From: Microcebus murinus
Taxonomy: Eukaryota > Chordata > Mammalia > Primates > Cheirogaleidae
NCBI RefSeq assembly: GCF_040939455.1
Contig: NC_134120.1
Location: forward strand, 52,281,001-52,345,000
Direction: 5' to 3'
DNA length: 64,000 nt
The notes below the pieces were generated by a model. That model did no database searches. It saw nothing but the letters and a program-made list of their open reading frames with translations, and had not been told where the DNA came from. Made by a program: the position numbers and the translations under genes. Positions 13,367 through 24,421 of this stretch are shown piece after piece (position 1 is the first letter of the stretch; each line of letters starts with the position of its first letter).

Positions 13367-14049
13367 GTTTACAGATAGATTTGTTTTCAATCAAAGAGAC
13401 GGCACCTTCTCTGCGTCTCACTCTTCACGTTCCCCCACGTGTGTGGGGAGCAGAAGGCAGCAGACACGACACTTTAAAGGGGGTATGGACTGGGAGCTCA
13501 CGGCCCTCCCTTTTTCTCTTCTTTTTGTGTTTCATAATTAATTAAGCATGAGCTGATGATTCACATCACCACATGACATACTTAATAACAATTAGGCAAG
13601 TAAAAGGTAATTCTCTGTCTCATGAATGCAATACTTAACACAGAAATAGAACTCCATGAGGATGATGTGAAGAAAGCCAGGACGAGACAGAAGATTAAAT
13701 CAGTCACTCCTCTATTCTAGAGATTTTCACTTTTCTAAGATCCTATATATCAAACATTCAAAAACTTTAAAAAAAGTTAATTAATTCTGAAAGTGGACTT
13801 ATCGCTTTAATGTTATAAAGAGATAAACTGGGAGATCAAAGGCTGAACAAGAAAAATGAAGAGAATAACACTAGACTGTGAAATGGTGATTAAATCACAA
13901 CCCCCGAGCATGTCAGTGGGTGTGGTTAAACTGCTCTCACATTAGATGTTTGACACTCTCAAGAATGACACTGCACAGGCAGACTGGGTAATGATGATCA
14001 TAACAATACCAGTCATCGTAAAAACGGAAGGAGCAAAAGCAAGAATCCT

Positions 14050-14215
14050 TACTGACTTTTAACTACGGCCTGCAATGTGTTAAGCACGGGACACAGAGCA
14101 GGACGCCGAGATTCACACCCTCATCAAGAGAAAATGCTCAAGGCCACTGCAGCCCAAGCAGAGCCAAGACTCAAACACAGATCTTCTCACACTAAATCCA
14201 GTTCTCTCTACAGCA
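14050..14215 (+). mobile_element. MIR-like fragment
   Basis: 'CTGCAATGTGTTAAGCACGGG' followed by 'CACCCTCATCAAGAGAAAATGCTCAAGGCC' and 'CAAACACAGATCTTCTCAC' follows the MIR order: 'TGTGCCAGGCAC...', the 'GAGGAAACTGAGGC' block, then 'AACCCAGG'. It is highly diverged and partial. Confidence 0.4.
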
Positions 14216-14729
14216 TAAATAGTAATGACAGTCTACCAGACTCTCCTCCCAACAACTCCGCTTCTGTATTTTTACACGGGGAGTCGCCCGGTGAGCACAT
14301 GACTGTAGCCCCAGCAACGACAGAGCCAGGCTGACCTCCAGACCCAAGCAGGGCAACCCAGATTCTTTTTCAAGAAATCTGGGACAGAAACTAAGGTCGA
14401 TCAGAATAATCCTTCTCTAGTGTAGCTGGATTGCAACACATAGACTGGGAATTGTTGGCGGAACTTATTTTCCTCATGTAGAAATGGAGAAAACCAGACT
14501 GCACTGAGAGGAAAATGGAGGAGGTCACAAAGACATGTACAAGCAGAGTCTCCAACAGTGTGCCAATCTCAGGTCACTTCTTCAACTGGCTGCAATCCCA
14601 TCCACGGATTCCAGGGACAGCATCAGGAGTTTCCCAATGTACATCATCTTCTTCCTTAGGCTGCCTCTATAGGGTCTCTGCTCTGCTCAACCAAAGTGCC
14701 TAAGTGTTAAAAATAAACTTCACGAACAG

Positions 14730-15115
14730 GTGCCAGGCCCTGCACCGGGACACCTCACATACGCTGTCTCTACATTTTCTCTGCTCAGTACCCCTCTCTC
14801 TGTCTGCTAACAGCACCCCTCTGCTGGAAAACTCTTCCTGCCCCCTCACGCCCACACCAGCCATGCGGGTCTAGTGAGGGATGGCTACCTTCACTAATAC
14901 CATCTACAGAACTCTACACTATCCCTGTGAAGTATCATGATAACATTTTTTAGGACCAAGAGATAAAAGTAAGATCATTATAACCAGTTTTAAAAAGAAG
15001 CTCAGAGAAATAAAGTATCTTGCCCCAAATCACAACACCAATAAATTATACTGCCAGTATGTTAACCCAAGTATCTCTGACTTTAAAATGTGCACTTTTT
15101 CCAATATAGCACTTC
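14730..15115 (+). mobile_element. One or two MIR-like fragments
   Basis: 'ACAGGTGCCAGGCCCTGCACCGGGACACCTCACATACG' (14727-14765) fits the MIR core. A second core-and-tail match lies at 14915-15110 with 'AGAAGCTCAGAGAAATAAAGTATCTTGCCCCAAATCACAAC'. Intervening DNA separates them, so they may be two insertions or one interrupted copy. Confidence 0.5.
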
Positions 15116-18045
15116 CCCTCCCTAGTCATCTGTAACATCTTAGTAACAACTTATGAACCAATATTCACTGACCACTTTCTGTACAGGGTATTGGAAAGTA
15201 ATGAGAAAAGAAAAGCAATAGAAAATGGGGAAATAAATGAAGTTTTTGATTAGAAATGTGAAATCACAATTCCCAATACTGGCTTTTCCGGGGGCGAGGT
15301 AGAAGGAAGGGCAGGCAGTGTGTGTGTGTGTTTCCTTTCCGGAAAACTGGGTAAGTCACAAAGCACAGATTCCCAAGTAAAGCACCCACCTACTGTGAAC
15401 TAGAGGAATAACCTCTATTCTAAAACATTTTTCCCATGGTCCCTGTGAAAACCAAAAGGATGTTCTCTATGATATATTATAGATAAAATGGTCTAGAACA
15501 AATACTGGGGACAAAGTTAAATTAAAAAGTGTGGCAACCAAATGTGAGGACAATTCTTTGTGTTTTGTAAATATATTATGGCAAGAAAAGTTTCCAAAGT
15601 GTTTATTCATGCCGCTGTTGATACGTTCATATTTCTTTTTAAACTTAAGCTTGCATATTTATATTTGCAATCAATAAAATTATGATCGTCACCAAAAACA
15701 TCTATTAAATGCTGAGATTACATAAAGTACATATTAATATATTTTATGCAGTAAACACGCCTCCTTCCAGACAAAAAGCTTTATAAAGGTTACAAAATGT
15801 ATAAACATTATGTTTTATATAGGCAAAATAAAGAGGAAAAGACAGAGAGAGAGACAAAAGAAAGAGAAAAGAAATGTACCATTCAGTGGAATATCTAAGG
15901 GGCTATTTTCCTTCTAGCTTTGTGACATAAAGATATATGCTATGAAGTCAAAAAGAAATAAAAGTAGGTTAGCCATAATTGCACAGGATAATAACTATTT
16001 AGGCTCTAAGTTATTGTGTCTGCTGCTTCCTTAGAAGAAGAAAGAAATGGAGAATTTCTTCTGCTGTCACTTTCCTATTTGAAAACAGACATTTTAGCCA
16101 TCTACAGAACAGGGCTCAGGTTTCTCTCACAAAGATAAGGCAGCAACCATAGAGTGGTTGAATCATCAGATCCCACATTCCAGATAAAGAAAACAATACC
16201 CACAGAGCAAGAAGAGCTTGTAAAGTCAAGGCAAGAACAAAATCCAGGCTACTATCTCCTAATACAAACTGGCTCCTCAGTCCCTTCAGCCTTCTGCAAA
16301 AATGCCAGCTTTTAAAGTTACCTGAAATGCTGAATTGCCTGTGAGCAAACGATCTTCAAATTGCCACTGCTTCTTCAAGGGACATCAGAGTTTGCCCTAA
16401 GTCACTCTTTTTAAAAAATAATTACCTAGGCTGAATTGACTTAAGCAACGTTACTTCCTGAACTAAATAAGGAGGTTACTGTCGATGTATAAAAAACTGG
16501 AAAAACCACCCAGCCTTGGCCAAATGCACCTCACTGGGCACACCAAATGGAGAGCACTCCGTTAGGAGAGAGGGCGGGAAGGGTGGCCGTAGCACACTCT
16601 TGCAAATTCAATTATATATGTGCCTGGGCTAGATTAAGAAAAGTAAATTCCAATCTTTTAATTCAATAGTCGTTTCCTTCTCTAAATGCATAAACTTAAA
16701 AACTATGTATAAACTTCATAAATGTAATAACTAAATTTAATAATTTCTCCATATAGAACACACAAGTAATTTAATATGTACTTCCTGGCACAGTAGAAAC
16801 TTGAAATTGTCTATCCACAGATGATCACCACATTCATCATTAAACAACTATGAAATATGCTGAACACTCAAAAATGTGGCCACACAGAAGATACAGATAA
16901 ACACAGTCATATCAGAGAACGACTGTGGCTACTACTATGTTTAGAGAAAAGTAGCATCATAGCATAAGCATCTATTTAAGGTCATTTTAAGGTCTGCCAA
17001 CATCTGAAAATGTTCACAGTTTCACTGAATTCTTAAGACAGAATAATGATATAGGAATAGCTATTTCAGAATGAAAGAAAAGTGCACATTATAGAGACCA
17101 GAGAAGATTTGTGAGTATTTCTATATAAATCACATAGCTTGTAAGTTCATGATGTGAAAAAAATTGATATCCATGAATTCTATATATCTCTACTAGTATT
17201 GTAAAGCAAAGCTGTGAATACAGCTTTAAATGGGTGTCTAATTTCATATGTTCCCAAAAAGAATATTCGCAGGCAGAGTCTGGTTGAATAGATGATGTTG
17301 TGACAGGAATACTCTGCTGAGTGCAGATGTTTGTTTTATGCCAAGGAGACTGGAAAGCCATCAAAATGCTACATCTTCTCTTATGGTCTGCCCGCCTCTT
17401 TCTAAAAGATTCAAGGATGTAAATGTGTGCTTTTAAAGAAAATTTATGAATTTATTGTTTACCTAAGGAAGATCTTTTACGCTAGCCAAAGAAATCACCG
17501 TCTGTGGAACAGAACTCTGCATTTCGAAGAGAAGAGACAGCAGCCCCTGGGAGCGACCTGACTCAACAAGCCCCAGGCGAGGCAGAGCCAGCAGCAAGGC
17601 TCACCCGGAGGGAGACAAGAAGGTCCCGACCGCAGAGCTTAACCCTGGAGCCAACCCTGTCTGCTGAGGTCCTTATGATGCCTAAAATGCCATCTTTTCT
17701 GGGCAGTCAGAAAACTTATCCCTCATATATGTGTCCAGAACACTCTTCCATCTCCAGTAAAATACAGACACAGTGTTCTAATTTCACCGCTTAGGTAGAG
17801 GGAATCACTGCGAAGGCCAAGAGGACGCTGTCCCTGACTGACGATCCCACATCTCGCTCCTTCACCAAGTGGCTGTAGCAGTTTGCGTGTGCTCCTCAGA
17901 ATGCTCCAGAAGCCACCTAGGGGAGGAAAGCTCCCAGATAAAGCAGGATGAGGGCAGGGCTCTGTCGGAATGCCACCACTGCCAATAGAAAGGCACACCG
18001 TAAGCAGTGTCAATGGTCACCAAGGACTGTTATTTGCCTTCTAAC
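15116..18045. other. Unique AT-rich DNA, no gene seen
   Basis: No coding gene is supported. It includes a short TG run near 15318-15332. A weak MIR-like stretch at 16170-16260 ('AAGAAAACAATACCCACAGAGCAAGAAGAGCTTGTAAAG') is too diverged to call. The 96-codon frames at 17504-18013 overlap on both strands and lack motifs. Confidence 0.4.
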
Positions 18046-18205
18046 AGCTGCCGTGAGCTTTACTCACAAAACATGTATGCGACATTTCCTCCTCGTGCCC
18101 ACGCCAACCCCGCGGGCTAGGCGCCAGTGTCATTCCCATTTTATAAGGAGGTGGAGGCTCTACGGGGGACAGAGTTCATCGCGCAGCTAAGTGAAACTGC
18201 AATTC
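18046..18205 (+). mobile_element. MIR-like fragment
   Basis: 'CAGTGTCATTCCCATTTTATAAGGAGGTGGAGGCTC' followed by 'GCGCAGCTAAGTG' matches the MIR core 'TATTATCCCCATTTTACAGATGAGGAAACTGAGGC...CACAGCTAGTAAGTG'. It is diverged. The overlapping 103-codon open frame is not a gene. Confidence 0.6.
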
Positions 18206-18654
18206 AAAACCAAGTACTGAAGGAGCGTACTTGGAAGAAAGATGCGGTTGAAAACACTTCAGCTTTGAGCCGCTGCTCAGGGATCCCAAGTGAGCATAAT
18301 TTCCCTGGAGCTCCCAGGAAGACCACGGGAGGAGGAAAACCCACAGGTGAACTGGGACGACAGCCGGCCCCAGGCAAAGGCGGCGCTGCTTTCCCTCCCC
18401 TCCTGCTCTGCCTTAGTCCTCTGTATCCAATAACCTGATTTACGATGCTCGTCCACGACTGAGAGAGAAGCAGCCTTTGGTACGTATTTTTAACTGATGT
18501 CAACAGCATAAAAATACTTGAGTCTGGAGGACAGGAGAGAAGACACCAGGCACCCATCCATGTTGAGGCCATAGCCCACACTCCCATTCCAGCCACTTCT
18601 GAAAAGAAGAAAACGCAAAATAACTTGACTACTTATTGGGTTAACTTCTGTGCT

Positions 18655-18800
18655 GGAGACACAGAAGCTGAACAGCTGCCCACTGTGTGCCCAGGCCCCT
18701 TCTAAGCACTTCACGTGTATTAACTCCTCGAACTTCGAAACAATGCTGAGGTACGGTATTATTATCCCCATTTTGCAGATGAGAAAACTTACCAAAAGTC
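18655..18800 (+). mobile_element. MIR SINE fragment
   Basis: This is the best-preserved MIR core in the window. It has 'CACTGTGTGCCCAGGCCCCTTCTAAGCACTTCACGTGTATTAACTCCTCG', then 'TATTATTATCCCCATTTTGCAGATGAGAAAACTTA'. MIR is an ancient tRNA-derived CORE-SINE shared by mammals. Copies are inert and sometimes act as enhancers, for which there is no evidence here. Confidence 0.85.
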
Positions 18801-19188
18801 ATGAAAAAGTAGTACACCACATGGTCCCTGACTTTAGGAGCCTACAACACAATTATGGCAACAAGATGAACTTACTAAAACGACTGGCAAACAATAGTGC
18901 CTAATTAAAAGTGAATGCCTGGTACAAACAAGCCCTGCACTAGCCCACGGAAGCTAAGGCAAGTGAGGGCTGGAGCAGACAGAGAGGCTTCCTGGAGGAG
19001 TAGGGCTACAGCTCAGGACAGTGGGTCCCCAACATATGGTTTGAGAACAGTGGTTCTCAAAATTACACATATTAAAAGACAGAAATTGGCACTGTGTATA
19101 AAAATCATGATTCATGAATATGCTGTCTATAAGAAACTGACAGCAAATACAACAAGAAAGTAGGTTGAAGGAGAAGGATTTTGTCCTC

Positions 19189-19645
19189 CAGGCTGTGGTG
19201 CCCAACCCCAGGCTGAGGACTGGTGCTGGTCCCTGGCCTACTAGGAACCAGGCCACACAGCAGGAGGTGAGCAGTGGGCGAGCCAGTGAAGCTTCATCTG
19301 TGTTTACAGCCGCTCCCCATTGCTCACAGCACTGCCTCCTGTCAGATCAGCGGGGGCATTAGGGTCTCACAGGAGCACGACCCCTATTGTAAACAGTGCA
19401 TGGGAGGGATCTAGGTTGTGGCTCCTTATGAGAATCTAATGCCTGATGATCTGAGGTGGAGCTGAGGTGATGATGCTAGCGCTGGGGAGCAGCTGCAAAT
19501 ACAGATTATCATTAGCAGAGAAGTCTGACTGCACAGTAAATGTAATGCGCTTGAATCACCCTGAACCCACCCCGCTACCCCTGGTCCGGGAAAAGCTGCC
19601 TTCCATGAAACTGGTCCCTAGAGCCTAAAAGGCTGGAGACCACTG
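19189..19645 (+). mobile_element. Non-autonomous hAT element (MER-type, Charlie-like)
   Basis: The element starts CAGGCTGTGGTGCCCAACCCC and ends GGCTGGAGACCACTG, a degraded CAG...CTG inverted end pair. Inside are the family's hallmark words: 'CTGGCCTACTAGGAACCAGGCCACACAGCAGGAGGTGAGC', 'CAGATCAGCGGGGGCATTAGGGTCTCA' and 'CTCCTTATGAGAATCTAATGCCTGATGATCTGAGGTGGAGCTGAGG'. The last two form an imperfect internal inverted pair. No transposase is encoded. The flanking 8-bp duplications have decayed. It is old and shared across placentals. Confidence 0.75.
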
Positions 19646-19800
19646 CTCCAGGGGATTGGGTGGGAAGGGACACTGCTGGCATCTAGTGGGTAGAGGCCAA
19701 GGATGCTGCTAAACACCCTTCAAAGCACAGAGCAACCCCCCACAACAAAGAATTCTCCGGTCCAAAATTGTCGATAGCACTCTGGTTGAGAAGCCCTAAT
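19646..19800 (+). mobile_element. MER20-like hAT fragment
   Basis: 'CTGCTGGCATCTAGTGGGTAGAGGCCAAGGATGCTGCTAAACA' and 'CCCCCACAACAAAGAATTCTCCGG.CCAAAATTGTCGATAGCAC' through 'GGTTGAGAAGCCCT' match the right part of MER20. It abuts the preceding hAT element, whose insertion may have displaced the left half; a 'CAGTGGTTCTCAA' word at 19052 could be the remaining left terminus. MER20 copies bind transcription factors in endometrium in other mammals; whether this one does is unknown. Confidence 0.75.
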
Positions 19801-20019
19801 TAGAGGAAGGAGGGTATTTAGACAGGCTCGTTCTTGGCAAGGAAAATAACACAAGCCTGGCTCAGAGACTGAAAAGAGCTCAGATACATAGGAGGCAATT
19901 TATTACCGGCAATAAAAGGAAATAATGTTGTGTGGGATCGCTTCATGGAGGGCTCCGAAAGCCAAGCAGAAGGATTACAGCTGGACTTGGTTGGACATAG
20001 TAAGACATAATAGATTTGT

Positions 20020-20180
20020 GATGACATTCACAGGATGAGAACCAGAGTCAGGGAGGCCCAGAGCCCAGCTAAAAGATTGGCTAGAATAGTCCAGGTGTAA
20101 AGTAACAAGCGGTTTCTGGATAGAGAGAAATGAGAACAGTAAAATATAAAGAAAGGATGGACCTGGCTAACTACTGGACA
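20020..20180 (+). mobile_element. Ancient unclassified repeat (fragment A)
   Basis: 'GGCTAGAATAGTCCAGGTGTAAAGTAAC' and the purine-rich flanks resemble an old, abundant mammalian repeat whose typical text is 'gcaataatccaggcgagagatga'. The copies at 33,010 and 46,270 look like parts of the same family. I do not recall its class with certainty. Confidence 0.35.
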
Positions 20181-20671
20181 CCAGGGTGAAAGAGAGGCTT
20201 AAGGTGAGGTTTTCGCACTGTCCCCATCTAGTCTGTGCACCCAGGGCAGTGCCCAGCAGAGAGCACATGGAAATGCTTGACGCATGAATCACACACACAG
20301 TGGATTTGCAGGTTTCAAGGGAGTCAGGTTCTGATGTTCCCGTGCAAAGGGAAAAATTATGTGCAGTCGAACTAGACTTGGAAAATGACAAACTGCCCCT
20401 AAATGAGCAGTTTCTCTTGTGGTTTATCTTCCACAGAGGAGACAGTGCTGGTCTTCAGTGGAACACCAGATGGAAGACCAACCTGTGTCTAAGATGGCCA
20501 CAGTGCAACCCAGCACAGGTGAGAGTGCAGCAGACGCCCCCAGGTTAAATCTGTACAGATGCTGTATTGGTGCTGTAGAGAAGAGTCGGGAAGACTGAGA
20601 AAGGGAGGCGGATGGTGGCTGCTCCGACAGAACCTCCCCACAGGCCTACCACTCACTGATCCCACCAAATA

Positions 20672-20900
20672 TCCTTTTTCTTAGAGTTTCGCTCTGATGC
20701 CCAGGCTGGAATGCAGTGGTGCGATCATAGTTCACCACAGCCTTGAACTCCTGGGCTCAGGCGATCCTCCTGCCTCAGCTTTCTGAATAGCTGGGACAAC
20801 AAGCACCTGCCGCCATGCCCAGATAATTTTGCTTTTAATTTTTTTTTTTTAGAGACAAGGTCTTGCTATTACCCAGGCTGGTCTCAAACTCAAATATATC
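20672..20900 (-). mobile_element. Reverse-oriented old Alu or Alu monomer
   Basis: On the minus strand this is a 7SL-derived SINE. In plus orientation it shows 'GCTCTGATGCCCAGGCTGGAATGCAGTGGTGCGATCATAG', 'GAACTCCTGGGCTCAGGCGATCCTCCTGCCTCAGC' and 'AGAGACAAGGTCTTGCTATTACCCAGGCTGG'. It is about 225 bp, so it is truncated. Imperfect flanking repeats (AAATATCCT at 20669 region, AAATATATCCT at the right) may be the decayed target duplication. The divergence suggests an AluJ-age insertion. Confidence 0.85.
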
Positions 20901-21086
20901 CTAAGATGTATGGACTTACGGGACTGGGGACCAGCCCTCTTTCATTAGCAATTCAGCCCCAGGGTGCTTATCATTCTTCGTTTATCAAATTCAGATCAAG
21001 CACTGCCCACATGCATAGCACTGTGAGGAGCACACAGGAGTGGCCCCACCCGCACTGAGTGTCTGCCTAGCTGATTTGTTAACACA

Positions 21087-21308
21087 CACTGGGGTCAGCA
21101 AACTTTTTCTTTAAAAAGTCAGATGGCAAATACTTAGGCCTTGGGGGCCATTCGATGTTTGTTGCAACTACTTAGCTCTGCCATTGTAGTACTGATGGAG
21201 CCACAGACAACATGAAGAGGAACGGGTGTGGCTATGTGCCAATAAAAATAATTACAAAACAAGCGGTGGCCAGACTGGCCCACTAGGCCATAGTTTGACA
21301 CCCCCTGG
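21087..21308 (+). mobile_element. hAT MITE (MER-type), near full length
   Basis: The element has ends 'CTGGGGTCAGCAAACTTTTTC' and 'GGCCATAGTTTGACACCCCCTG', which are inverted copies with several changes. The interior includes 'TTAGGCCTTGGGGGCCATTCGATG', 'GCAACTACTTAGCTCTGCCATTGTAG' and 'AATAAAAATAATTACAAAACAAGCGG'. This is a common placental non-autonomous hAT repeat of about 220 bp and has no coding capacity. Confidence 0.8.
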
Positions 21309-22027
21309 CTTGCATCATGACAGTGAGCTGACTAACTAGAAGATAAACTGTCAGGGTACTTAGCAGAAGATCAAGCTCAGAGGTCTGGGAATGCATGTGA
21401 AAAGCACATTTTGATGGGGGTGAAAGCTGGTTACCTTGTAAATGAGACCCTGCAGAGAGAGCCTCTTGGACAAGCGAGGATATTAAGCACCCAGGGCAGC
21501 CCCGCCTCAACTGGGAGAGAGGGACACACCCAGAAAATTCAAGCATAAAACACTCCACAATCCTGAGGAAAGCTAGCCCTGCCTCGCAAATAACCCTCTG
21601 AGATTTCACCAAAACCCTACCGCAATACATTATACCTTCCAAATATGGCCCCACTCACATTTCCCACCCCAAATGTTACTGAATTGATAAGAAAGGACTG
21701 CTGGTGCTTGCTAATAGCAAATGGTACTCAGAGCACTTTCCTAATCTAGCTACTAATGAACATGTCACTGAACTGTTAAAAGAATAGATGCTAATCTACA
21801 ATAAAGCAGAAAGCCTAATAATCTGATCTCATACTTGATTTCAGAACACTGTAAGTAATTTTTTAAAAATTCTTGGCTCAGTTTCTCAGGAAGTTTATCA
21901 ATATCACCAGAAAAATCCCCTTTGGACTCCATGAGCCTCTCCACAATAGCCTTTCCTCAGAGCCTGCTTTGATGCAATGGACATAAGCCTGAAAATCAGA
22001 AATACAATACATTTCACAACATCAAAC
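21309..22027. other. Unique DNA, no gene seen
   Basis: A 123-codon minus-strand frame at 21283-21654 is the longest frame outside the L1 and LTR regions apart from shadows. It runs into the hAT repeat at its 3' end and has no recognisable domain. I regard it as chance. Confidence 0.4.
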
Positions 22028-22478
22028 TGTTGCGAGAGACAGAGTACCCGGGCCTTTGCACTCCTAGACCCCTTGTCTGGCATGCCAAGACTGCAAGGCC
22101 CTGACCACCTTTTGGCCAGGCCATTTGCTAAGGTTGTTTACGCAGCTGGTAACCTTGAGAAATGAATTCAGAGATGAGATAATGCCTCTCCTCCTTTTTC
22201 CACCTCTCTTCTCCATCCCCCAGCAAAGACTAGGCTTGCTTACTGCTTGCTATAAGAATGGTGGATGCCCCTTGGTGTGTAACCCCGCAGTGATGCAAGT
22301 GATACAAACACAGTGCAAAGCACCCAGCTGGTCCATATGAAGTTGCCCTGTGGGGATTTGTGGGGAAAGGGAAACAACATAAATATGCTCATGTTCATGC
22401 CGCTTGCTGTGCACGAATTATAAACCCCTTTATCTCTGACTCAGGAATTTTGTGTCTTCCACCAACATCCATGAAACA
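22028..22478 (+). mobile_element. Probable ERVL/MLT2-like solo LTR
   Basis: The element begins TGTTGCGAGAGACAGAGTACC, ends near ATCCATGAAACA, and is about 450 bp. Words such as 'GGCCAGGCCATTTGCTAAGGTTGTTTACGCAGCTGGTAACCTTGAGAAATGAATTCA' fit old mammalian ERVL-type LTRs, and a weak AATAAA-like 'TATAAACCCC' precedes 'TTTATCTCTGACTCAGG'. No internal viral sequence adjoins, so it would be a solo LTR. The family name is uncertain. Confidence 0.5.
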
Positions 22479-23977
22479 ATAGGCTTATTAGTAGCAGTAA
22501 CTTTATTAGTCTACAAATAGGGTAAAATCAAATCCCAGAACCAACAATAATTCTCTTCAATATTAAATAAAAATTTGTAACCCTTTATTTCATTTTCCTC
22601 TTTAATATCCATTCCTTAGCAAGCTTCCTATACTATGTGTCAAAGCTCCTGGTTTGCACAAGATAATCCCAGTTTACACCTGCTGATCTGCTGTTTCCAA
22701 TCCAGTAAATTCCCCCTTTCACTCTCTAAAGCATCCTGGTTTGTACATGAAATCACATGAATACCCCACCTATAACCCAATGGACAGATGCATAATTTCT
22801 GAAAATATGTAAACTGTTCCCATGTTTTTCTTGTGATTATTTTTCTTTAAAAATGAAAATAGGAACAACATGGTCTGACTTCAATTCTTTCACTTAAAAC
22901 ACATTTTCCTCTAAGAATTTAACCCACCATAATTACATTTTGCAAATAATGGGAAGAAAGTTTTAAATTCAGCATCCTCTTGAAGCAAGATGGCAATCAA
23001 TTGGTAGTTAAGTGGTTTATTGTTGCAAAGCACATTTAAATATGCACTATTTTTCCTTTCAGAAAACTGTCATCCAAAACTGGGAATAAAGCAAAAAAAT
23101 CACATACATCTGATCTTTCATTAAATTTTATGATAATATTTAAACATGGTTCCCTCTCCACACACACAATATCCTGGGGAAAAAATTTCTCCAAGAAAAA
23201 TAATGAGGGCACACCATGAAAATGTGACTGCAGATTCTGGGACGCTATCCAGTTTGTGCATCCTCGTCTCTGCAGCCCCATCCGTGCTGGGAATTTGAGA
23301 GCTTGTCTCATAGACAGCAAAGAAACAACCTGAACGGAGGCGTAGTCCTTCATCAAACCTTCCCAAAGGGCAGCCAAAAGCATCGGCTTTCAACAGCCCT
23401 ACGCATGCTCTCCAATAGGTTCAATAGAAGGAAGGGCCACTCCACTCCTACTCGCATGCAAACAGAGACAGACACTTCACTCTTCGTCCTTGGCATTGGC
23501 TCCCCTCTCGCTGGTCCACTACAGGGCCAGCAGCCAAGCACGGCTCTCCACCAAAGCCCGTTCCTGCATGTCTCATACACACCCCACACACACCCCGAGC
23601 TCAGAGAGCTTTAACAAAGCAAAAGAAAAGAAGCCAGTCTACCAAAAATTATGGTGATCCCTGCTATGACAAGGAAACCAACCCAGTGTCAGCAATGCAA
23701 GCACTCAAACAGATTACACACCATACAAAACGATCTTCAGGTGAGTCTTAGTAGGATGATCCCAGAGAAAGTAAAGGGGAGTTACAATGCAGGCCCTGAT
23801 GTACAAACTGCTACAGATCTGCCCAAATGTCAGGTGAATACCCCCACTTTACCATTTCTATAAACTAAACTGGTAGAAAATAATAATAATAAACTTGAAA
23901 GTGACACATTGATCAAAAAAGAAATTGTGTTGTTTAGTTTTGTTTTGTCTCCTTGTTATAGCAAAGTGTACAGCTAG
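22479..23977. other. Unique DNA, no gene seen
   Basis: No feature is supported. Several overlapping frames of 70-115 codons on both strands at 23036-23614 lack motifs and run across each other, so none is called. Confidence 0.4.
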
Positions 23978-24036
23978 TGTTACAGCTCTTGACCGGGGAA
24001 AGAACCGAGCAGCACACAAAGAGTCGGAGAACAGCC

Positions 24037-24042
24037 TTTATT
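24037..24042 (-). promoter_or_regulatory. LTR polyadenylation signal AATAAA
   Basis: Minus-strand AATAAA lies about 55 bp inside the 3' end of the LTR and 90 bp downstream of its TATA box, the normal R-region layout of betaretroviral LTRs. Confidence 0.6.
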
Positions 24043-24132
24043 CCTCTGGCAGGCTCAGCACACCTAGGATTACAGCTCTCTTCCTGTCTTCTGATCTTCT
24101 GACACGCCCCCCCCTTCCTTGTTCTCTTCCTG

Positions 24133-24140
24133 CTTTTATA
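24133..24140 (-). promoter_or_regulatory. LTR TATA box
   Basis: TATAAAAG on the minus strand, within GGATATAAAAGCAGG. It lies about 40 bp from the L1 insertion point, so the L1 separates this core promoter from most of the LTR's U3 enhancer half at 30.9-31.1 kb. Confidence 0.6.
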
Positions 24141-24325
24141 TCCTTGATAGGGCTCAACAAGTGTCCAATCAACTACAAGGTTTTTTTTTCATGTATTTTT
24201 TTTATTTTGACATATTATGGGGGTACAGCTTTAAGGTTTCAATAATTGCCCGTTCCCCCTGCCCCCCACAAGTCTGAGTTTCCTGCATGTCCATCCCCCA
24301 GATGGTGCACATCTCACTCATTATG

Positions 24326-24345
24326 TATATATATATATATATATA
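24326..24345 (-). repeat. (TA)n microsatellite in L1 3' UTR
   Basis: A pure TA alternation of 20 bp directly adjoining the G-rich tract of the L1 3' UTR. Confidence 0.9.
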
Positions 24346-24373
24346 CCCGCCCTCTCCCCCATTCCCCCTGCCC
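24346..24373 (-). promoter_or_regulatory. Potential G-quadruplex in L1 3' UTR
   Basis: The minus strand (L1 sense) carries five G runs of 3, 5, 5, 3 and 3 bases separated by loops of 1-3 bases, which meets the usual G-quadruplex rule. Human L1 3' UTRs are known to contain a G-quadruplex-forming polypurine tract. The position here is equivalent, but the sequence is not obviously homologous. Confidence 0.6.
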
Positions 24374-24421
24374 AATACCCTATTACTGTAGTACCTATGT
24401 GACCACTTAGGTGCTGCTCAG

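Noticed and set aside
21283..21654. 123-codon minus frame
   Set aside because: Its 3' end runs into a hAT repeat and the composition gives no coding signal.
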